Shown here: piece after piece, positions 57,645-64,000 of the stretch
How the letters are laid out: each line of letters begins with the position of its first letter
Position numbering within the stretch: the first letter of the stretch is position 1
Source: Cuscuta epithymum
Lineage: Eukaryota; Streptophyta; Magnoliopsida; Solanales; Convolvulaceae
Length of the DNA: 64,000 bases
Direction of reading: 5' to 3'
NCBI GenBank assembly: GCA_945859915.1
Contig: CAMAPF010000935.1
Coordinates: 8,206,501 to 8,270,500 of the forward strand
Notes under the pieces: model-generated
What the model was told of the DNA's origin: nothing
Seen by the model: only the letters and a program-made list of their open reading frames with translations
The model's database searches: none
Made by a program: the position numbers and the translations under genes

Positions 57645-59389
57645 CTAGTTTTTTTTACCGGCGGCGATGGCATTTTTCTCTTGGAGAGCTTCAACTAGAT
57701 GTTGGAGGGCAGGCTCGGCCGAGGCGGCGACGTCCTGGCTCGATTTGGGCATGAGAATCTCTGCAACATCTGCAGGCGTGATCTCCGTCGCCTTCATCAG
57801 TATTTCAATCGATTCGAAGAGTGGATGCTCTTCCAATTCGAGGTACGTCCTAGCTAGAACTTTGAATCCCTCGAATGTGCAGTAAGAGAGCTCGATGTGC
57901 CTGTCCATCCTCCCTCTTCTGATTAGGGCAGGATCCAATTTCTCCACATGGTTCGTGGTGAACACGATGATCCTCTCCCCGCTGCAAGATGACCACAATC
58001 CATCTATGAAATTCAACAATCCAGAGAGAGTGACCCCGGGACAATCCGATTCGCTGTTGCTGCTTTTTTCAGGGGCGGGGTTTTTACTCTTCTTCCTGCT
58101 TCCAGTAAGATCCAGGGAGCAGTCAATGTCCTCGATCACTACGATTGATTTACCGGTGATTTCCGCCAATAGCTGCCGGAGTTGCTTGTTGTTGGTGACG
58201 GAGGTCAACTCTAGGTCATAGATATCATAATGCAGTAAATTCGCCATTGCGGCTATGAGAGTGGACTTCCCTGTCCCCGGCGGGCCGTACAGTAAATACC
58301 CCCGCTTCCAAGCTTTCCCGATCCTTGTGTATAAATCCTTGCTGTTTTTGAAGGACATTAGGTCTTCAACAATCTCCTCCTTTTTCTCGGGATCCATGGC
58401 CAGCTTCTCGAAGCTGGCGGGATGGTCGAACACGATATGGCTCCAGCCGGTGCCGGAATGGTGGCTATTCGTGTACAGCTTCTGCCTCTTCCTTCTTGTA
58501 GTCTGCAACTTTCCTTCCCTTATCACGTGATCCAGGTATGCATTTGAGACCAGATCTCGATACCTCTTGTGGAAAACCAGTGTGTAACATCTGTTCTCTG
58601 GCTCGTCTCCTTTTTCGGAACGACGATTGACTCTCCCGGCGATCCACTCCACCTTCGCCCCGAGGAACTCGTCGTGGACACTCTGGGATTCGGCAATGCT
58701 CAAGGCGAGGCGTTCCCCAACGCAGTCGGGCCGGGTCACTGTCTCCGCCTTCAGTCGGTTGGCTTCGCTCAGTGATCGCGTGCTGAGGTAAGCCTCCACG
58801 GCGGCGTAGGCGCTGTGCGGCCGGATATTCCGCTTGATGTACTCGTGGATTGAGATTCTGATGTACGGGTTGGCGAAGAGGGTGAGCTTGAGCGTCCATT
58901 GGTTAAGAAGGTGGAGAAGCTGATGCGGTAAGTATGGCCGGATCATCCTCCATAGGTAGAGGAGGCTGAAAATCGAATTGCCTGTTTTTCCCAACTGCTG
59001 GACGATCCTCCACGACGAAGCCTGCATCTTTCCGGCTCCGCCGGGGCGCATCCTCTTTCCTGCCGCCTACACAAATTCAAACTGTGTTAAGTAAAAAAAT
59101 TTCCTGTTTTCTTTTGGTAGATAAATTAGCAGGGCCGGTCATGAACGTAAACCATTTTTAGTAAGCATTTCACGCCGGAGGAGACGAGGATTACCTGAAG
59201 AGTGAAGGCTGAACGGAGTGAAGCGGCGAGGCAGAGTGAGGAGACGCAGTCCGGCAGTGGGTTACGTCTTCCTTGACGCAGGACAGGGGCGTTCGCGGTT
59301 CGTCGAAAGCTGAATAGGTTATTTGCCTCTAGACGAAGTACTTTACTTAGGCAGGGCTTCTTATTAGCACGACGAGTGGGAATAAACAT
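57645..59389 (-). CDS. ASD/BCS1-type AAA ATPase, probable two exons
   Basis: A membrane-anchored AAA ATPase of the plant ASD family (AAA-ATPase ASD domain plus AAA module); members sit on mitochondrial or ER membranes, and the substrate is unknown. The main exon (59066-57645) has an open frame with ATG at 59051 (468 aa). Counting from there: membrane-proximal segment about 25-60, ASD region about 60-200, Walker A GPPGTGKS 256-263, Walker B IVVIEDID 303-310, TTNH sensor region 365-368, RRGRMDRHIELSYC 378-391. A 128-bp intron (59194-59067; donor cag|gtaatc, acceptor gtgtag|gcg) joins an upstream frame starting at ATG 59389 exactly in phase, which would add 70 residues (538 aa total). Most family members start near MQASSW, so the extension may be leader only. 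Moderately sure of the family, unsure of the start. Confidence 0.85.
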
Positions 59390-59415
59390 AAGCACCCTAT
59401 TTTTGGATTATTTAA

Positions 59416-59646
59416 GAGAATTTACCCTAAATAGGACTAAAAACGTTTGTAAATTCCAAAATGGGACTGTCATGTTTTTAATTCCCAAAATGGGACTAAT
59501 TACTGTCATGTTTTGGCAGTACCAGACTTTAAACATGACAGTATTTTCCAAACTTGACAGTAATTACTCCTATTTTGGGAATAAAAACATGACAGTCCTA
59601 TTTTGGAATTTACAAACATTTTTGGTCCCATTTCAGGAACTTTCCC
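59416..59646. mobile_element. Palindromic MULE-like MITE (231 bp) directly upstream of the AAA ATPase
   Basis: An exact 9-bp duplication, attatttaa, flanks it (59407-59415, 59647-59655). Nearly the whole element folds back: aaattccaaaatgggactgt pairs with acagtcctattttggaattt, and aattactgtcatg pairs with its complement around a loop at about 59530. It starts 27 bp from the upstream candidate ATG. Confidence 0.88.
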
Positions 59647-60447
59647 ATTATTTAACGAAATAATTAAAGTAAATATGTTTGAAGATTTTTAGATTGAATT
59701 TGTTGAAAGTATGGAAGGAGTTACATTAATGCCTTATATTATTGTCTCATGCCATTTTAGTAACATGCTCTATTTCATTTTTATTTTATTCTCACTTTAG
59801 CAACTCATTACCGACCACATCATTCTACTTTTCTTTACTCTATTAATAAAGTATTTCGTATATTTCAAATATTTAACATTTTCATAAATTCACGGATTTA
59901 ACTAATACACTCATTACCATCAGAATTTGATTAATTTCAAGTTCAGTCAATCCATCAATCTCAGTATTATCAAACGATCTCTAAGGATGTTTTTAATTAT
60001 ATAGAAATTTGTATTCTACAACTCTCGAAGTATAATTTTATATGATATGATATATTATAATTGGACTTAATCTGGTCTGGACTAGAACCAATCCAACAAA
60101 AAACATCTTAAATAATTGCGTTATTTATTGAAACTGTGAGACTTTCTTAATAATACCATTAAAGGGTATGTTTGGTTCAAAGAGTGTCAGATTACTATGA
60201 GAATGTTAGATTACTGGGTATGCAAGATAGATGGGAATGCGATTAATGTATAACTCATTTGTGTTTGGTTACGATTTAAGGAATGTAACATTAAGTTGTT
60301 TGGTTGAATGATATTTTATATTGCATATTTGGTGAATTACTTGAATGCCCTTTAAATATTTGTCTCTTAACACATTAAACTTATTACAACCTATAATTAA
60401 AGTAATTAAAACTATAGAAAAATAAAACATCTTAGTAATAATTAAAA

Positions 60448-60832
60448 GGGAAAATAATTTTAAATAATACAAACTATCTTTTATCAACCAAGAATAATAC
60501 GTACTTTAGAAATTACTTTTAATAATATCAACTATTTAAATATAGACCAAAAGTGATATAGAGCAAATTTTCAATGAAAATTTAGTTATTTAATCCATCA
60601 AAAACTATTATCAAAATATCAAATAAGTGAATGTATTTCCAAATATAATTTATTTGATAATTTTCTATTTGTTTTTGATGTCTTAAATGAACAAATTTCT
60701 TATCAAAAAGTGATTTCGTGTTATTTTTGGTCTATACTAAATAGTTGGTATTATTAGAAATCATTTTCAAAGTATGTATTATTATTGGTTTATGGGTTAT
60801 AGTTGGTATTATTTAAAATTATTTTCCCATAA
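60448..60832. repeat. Long AT-rich palindrome
   Basis: The left arm (gggaaaataattttaaataat, then tatttaaatatagaccaaaa, caaaaactattatcaaa) pairs with the right arm (ttttggtctatactaaatag, attatttaaaattattttccc). Each arm is about 190 bp. aattaaaa occurs outside both ends, which may be the target duplication. Confidence 0.75.
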
Positions 60833-60978
60833 TTAAAATAAAAACTAATTGAATTAATTCTAAGCAAAATATATTTAGTTGCACAAATGACTAATATTAT
60901 TGAGCATTAGTAAATAATTTTAAGCAAAATATGTTTAATTGCACAAGTGACAAAGATTATTGAAAAAATATAGTATTA

Positions 60979-61193
60979 GGATGTTTTCTTTTGGACTGAA
61001 ATTTGATGGTCTGGTCTGATCTGGTCTAAATTGGTTTGGTCTGGTAAACGTCTGATCTCAATATATTTTATAACTATGGAAGTCTGATCTGGTCTGATCT
61101 GGTCTGGTCTGTTTAAGTATGGTATGGTCTGTTTAAGTCTGTTTAACCTGGTCTAGTCTGGGACTGAAAACAATTCAAAAGAAAATATCCTTA
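60979..61193. mobile_element. Inverted-repeat MITE with ggtctggtctga repeats
   Basis: The left end ggatgttttcttttggactga pairs imperfectly with tcaaaagaaaatatcc. The interior is built of tctggtctga-type words. A shorter relative lies at about 59990-60112. Confidence 0.55.
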
Positions 61194-61799
61194 GCTTACA
61201 ATATATAGTATAATTGTATAAATAATTCCAAACAACTATAATGAAAAAATACAGTATAATTTTTAAAATCACAAAATGAAGAGTGATATATCAGAAGTTA
61301 AGAACTTATATTAGATTAATCAAACATGGGTTTTTTGGAAGAAAATTAATAAGCCACCAGGAATCTAACATAACCTAAGGCTCTAGTGGGTTTCACATGC
61401 CCATTCATGTGATCACCTTTTCCACTTTAGGGAATGTAACATTCCCAAAAAATTTAAACCAGCGAACCAAACACAGGTATCTCACATTTCGGGCATCATA
61501 TTTCGCCCTGTATAAGATATCACCTTGAACCAAACATACCCTAACATCAATGTAGAAAATAGTAATTACCAATTATGGTTTTGGAAACACATGCAGAAAC
61601 AGTATATTCTTTTCTGGCATATGTATAACAACACAACATAAAAGTAATTGTTAAGCAGTAATATTTATCAATACAATTATATGTCAATATCCACATGACC
61701 AAAAAATGTCACTATCAACATTAAATTATTAGGGAGTATTTAATACTAAAAAATATTGGGTGTACCTATACACCCGATATTTTTGTAATTTTCTTCAAT

Positions 61800-62480
61800 T
61801 CTGAGTCTTCTTCTCACGTTGAACCTTCTCCATCGACGTCACCGTTTAATCTTCATCATCCGCCATCGCTCCGAGCTTCACCATCAACCGACGAGCAGAG
61901 TTCTTCCATTGATGCAATCTGACCAAGAGCAAATCTCATCTTGCTGCCACCTGATTTGTTCGAGTCTCACTTGGGTTGCCCAATCACCGGCGCTCCGGTC
62001 CGTCAGAATTCAGGCGTCTCTGGTCCTTCGTTGTTCCTCCATCTCCGGTGCTACATAGATTATGGATGACAACGTTAATGCTCTGTATAGACTAGATTCC
62101 AACGATATTGACCTGGCAGATCAATCCAACCCTTGCGCCATCGCTCTCACATACCGAATGAGCATAACGCTTAATCATCATCATCACCTACGGTGTATGC
62201 TGCAAAGGCTCCACCCATGTGGGTAAGGTGGAGTCGGATGTACACAGCCTTACCCATGTACTAAAGCACAGAGAGATTGTTTCCGGATGATCCAAGGTGA
62301 AAAAGCGCGTCAAAAATCGCATGGACTGACTACTGCTTCATAATAAAGAAGCGTAGACAGTTTAGTGAACCATTTTGGATTATTCTCTCGTTTCTCAAAC
62401 CAAAAATAATGAATCTTTGGCTCCATTGAAAATGATGGAAAGTGTCTCTTTGAAACAAAGTAAGAAGAAGAATTTAGTCT
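61800..62480. other. GC-richer patch and reversed Au-like SINE tail
   Basis: 61800-62060 is less AT-rich and gives a 79-codon frame without recognisable motifs. 62187-62270 read on the minus strand (gggtaaggctgtgtacatcc, acccacatgggtggagcct) resembles the 3' half of an Au-type SINE. No complete gene is visible. Confidence 0.4.
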
Positions 62481-62835
62481 TCACACATATTTCAGCAGCT
62501 CGTCCTCCTCCAGAAACCACCTCCGTGTCAAAAAGAGTTTTGTTAAAAGGCTTTCTTCCAGTATTATCTCTGCTTTGATAGTACTTGTGTTTATTTTAAT
62601 TCGAGCAGTTTAGTATAGAATACTTGGATATTTGGAATACTTTTGTTAGACAGTATTTCGGTTCCGATCGTTTTAGGCTTAAAATTTTTAATTTTGTATC
62701 TAGTGAACCATGTTTCTTTATATGAGGTAGTTGACTCTAACTCTATTCCCAGGGCTTGCAATTGGATCTGTAATAACTGTCTGAAAGTTGTCTTGTATGC
62801 TTTTTCGAAATTAATATAAAAGCTGATCTTTTATG
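62481..62835 (+). repeat. Dispersed repeat, copy 2
   Basis: It matches 23321-23672 (opposite strand) over about 350 bp with gaps. It ends close to a short A run (aaaaaaaa near 62840). Confidence 0.55.
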
Positions 62836-63413
62836 TTAAAAAAAATATCATTGTTGATGAATAATTTTAAGCTGCAAGATTATTTAAAATTTAAAATTAG
62901 GTGTAACCATCTATTTGAACAAAATGCTCTAATGTTAAATCAAACAAAAGTGGTGTTTGGAAAATGGCGTTGCAAAAAATGACGATTTAACCAATTTTAG
63001 CATTTTCAATTAATGAAAATGTTGTTTGGTAAATAACTGGTTGGTCCTAATCCTAGTAGGCATGGAAATGGGTCGAGGCGGGGCGGGGCGGGTACTGCAA
63101 GACCCGGACCCGCCCCGTGACCTGCACGGGTCCAAACTTGTTGACCCATGACCCGCCCCGTCGTAACCTAATTTGCTAGCATGTATTTTTATTTGTGGGA
63201 AGTTGTTACCCATTGAATCTACATAAAGTTTATCTCTAAATAATAATTTAAAATTAATATATTAAATCAAATTCATGATACGCTAAAAATTTCAAAAATT
63301 AAGGAAAATTACTGAGACTTGAATAGCTAATCTATTTAATTATATTAATAATTGAATATATGTATTAAAATGATATATATAAAGAAGACATTGATAATCC
63401 ACCGTTCATCTCA

Positions 63414-63459
<46 letters not shown>

Positions 63460-64000
63460 TACGATAAAAAATTATGATTTATTGTATACACATATGTATG
63501 TTGAAGTATATTTGCAGTATAATTTAAGAAAAAATATGTATACTTATATTGAGCGGGTCGGGTCGATACTAATACCCGGACCCGCCCCATTGTATAGGCG
63601 GGACGGGGCAGGCCGGACCAGTCCCAAATGTCTCGGGCCAGGGCAGGTCATTGCGGGTCATTGCGGGTCGGGGTTTTTTGACATCCCTAGGTCCTAGCAT
63701 TTTCGAATGAAACCAATGAAATGGAAACGCTTCAAATAGGAGAGTTTTGGGTTAGTGTTTTAAAATATGGCGTATTCTACTGATTTTTATGACGAAAAAG
63801 CTAAATTACCAAACATCTTCTGACAACCCGTCAACTTATTTCGCTAGTCAAACTCGTTAATTGAATCCGCTATTGGCAATCTGATGTATGCTTACTGGCT
63901 TACTGCTAAATGTCAAACACGCCTAAAAAGTAAGTATTACAAATCCATTCATGATATGTTGCTCCCAGAGCTCACGGTCCATTGGAATGAAATTTGTCTC
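62836..64000. other. Intergenic to the window end
   Basis: The hAT copy at 63057-63689 sits inside another inverted-repeat element whose ends may be near 62950 (gtggtgtttgg) and 63918 (gtcaaacacgcc). No gene recognised; the window ends in anonymous sequence. Confidence 0.45.
63057..63689. mobile_element. Short hAT-type element (633 bp)
   Basis: Ends are taggcatgg and acatcccta, with the duplication aatcctag (63049-63056) against ggtcctag (63690-63697). The subterminal G-rich parts (gcggggcggggcgggt; gcgggtcggggt) match the 8517 element. A (TA)n run lies at about 63419-63453. Confidence 0.75.

Larger units (their letters stand above)
60167..61540. mobile_element. Inverted-repeat element (about 1.37 kb) with nested insertions
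   Basis: The termini gggtatgtttggttcaa and ttgaaccaaacataccc are perfect inverted repeats of 17 bp. TAA-like sequence flanks them, so a Tourist-type duplication is possible. No coding sense. Confidence 0.7.
59656..61799. other. Intergenic, nested repeats
   Basis: No gene recognised. It contains an element with ends gggtatgtttggttcaa and ttgaaccaaacataccc (about 60167-61540). Inside that are a long palindrome (60448-60832) and an inverted-repeat element rich in ggtctggtctga words (60979-61193). Confidence 0.5.

Noticed and set aside
57895..58530. Plus-strand frames opposite the AAA ATPase
   Set aside because: They are antisense shadows of the well-supported minus-strand gene.

Overview
This is an AT-rich plant nuclear window, most likely from a core eudicot and possibly an asterid. 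The support is spliced genes with GT-AG introns, plant-only protein families (a VAL/HSI2 B3 repressor, a non-specific lipid transfer protein, an ASD-type AAA ATPase), tRNA-derived SINEs, a Ty1-copia element and dozens of MITEs. The species cannot be told from the sequence alone.

Layout. 1-4.6 kb: intergenic MITEs and a 45-bp tandem repeat. 4.69-5.05 kb (+): a small intronless gene for a basic protein of unknown function. 5.1-12.2 kb: repeats only, including a 2.1-kb hAT-type element with an intact 8-bp duplication and an almost wholly palindromic element. 12.3-21.1 kb (+): a 12-exon VAL/HSI2-type gene (predicted 900 aa) with MITEs and a captured inverted exon pair in its introns. 21.9-23.0 kb (-): two exon-like ORFs of unknown function. 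23.3-28 kb: repeats, including a 1.58-kb Stowaway-type element holding a (TC)n tract and an LTR-like block. 28.0-33.5 kb (-): a broken Ty1-copia retrotransposon split by an 840-bp element. 33.9-37.9 kb: hAT, SINE, palindromic and Tourist elements. 38.15-38.53 kb (-): a lipid transfer protein. 38.7-43.1 kb: repeats and a (TTA)n tract. 43.16-50.40 kb (-): an 8-exon nucleotidyltransferase with a PAP/OAS1-type fold (predicted 838 aa). 50.6-57.6 kb: repeats, including a three-level nest. 57.65-59.4 kb (-): an AAA ATPase, probably two exons, with a palindromic MITE directly upstream. 59.7-64 kb: repeats.

The genes are unrelated single loci and do not form a pathway or cluster. VAL proteins repress embryo and seed-maturation genes through B3 binding to RY elements and recruitment of silencing factors. 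The nucleotidyltransferase probably acts on RNA. The AAA ATPase is a membrane-anchored BCS1/ASD-type protein. The lipid transfer protein is secreted.

No prokaryote-style system is present. The most unusual material is the transposon biology: a family of almost fully palindromic elements with 9-11-bp target duplications in three copies, a second palindromic element beside the AAA ATPase start, an exon pair from an unknown gene copied as an inverted repeat inside VAL intron 1, and several datable nested insertions. Exon boundaries were derived by hand from splice signals and reading-frame continuity; for the VAL and nucleotidyltransferase genes every junction keeps frame and the totals are divisible by three.
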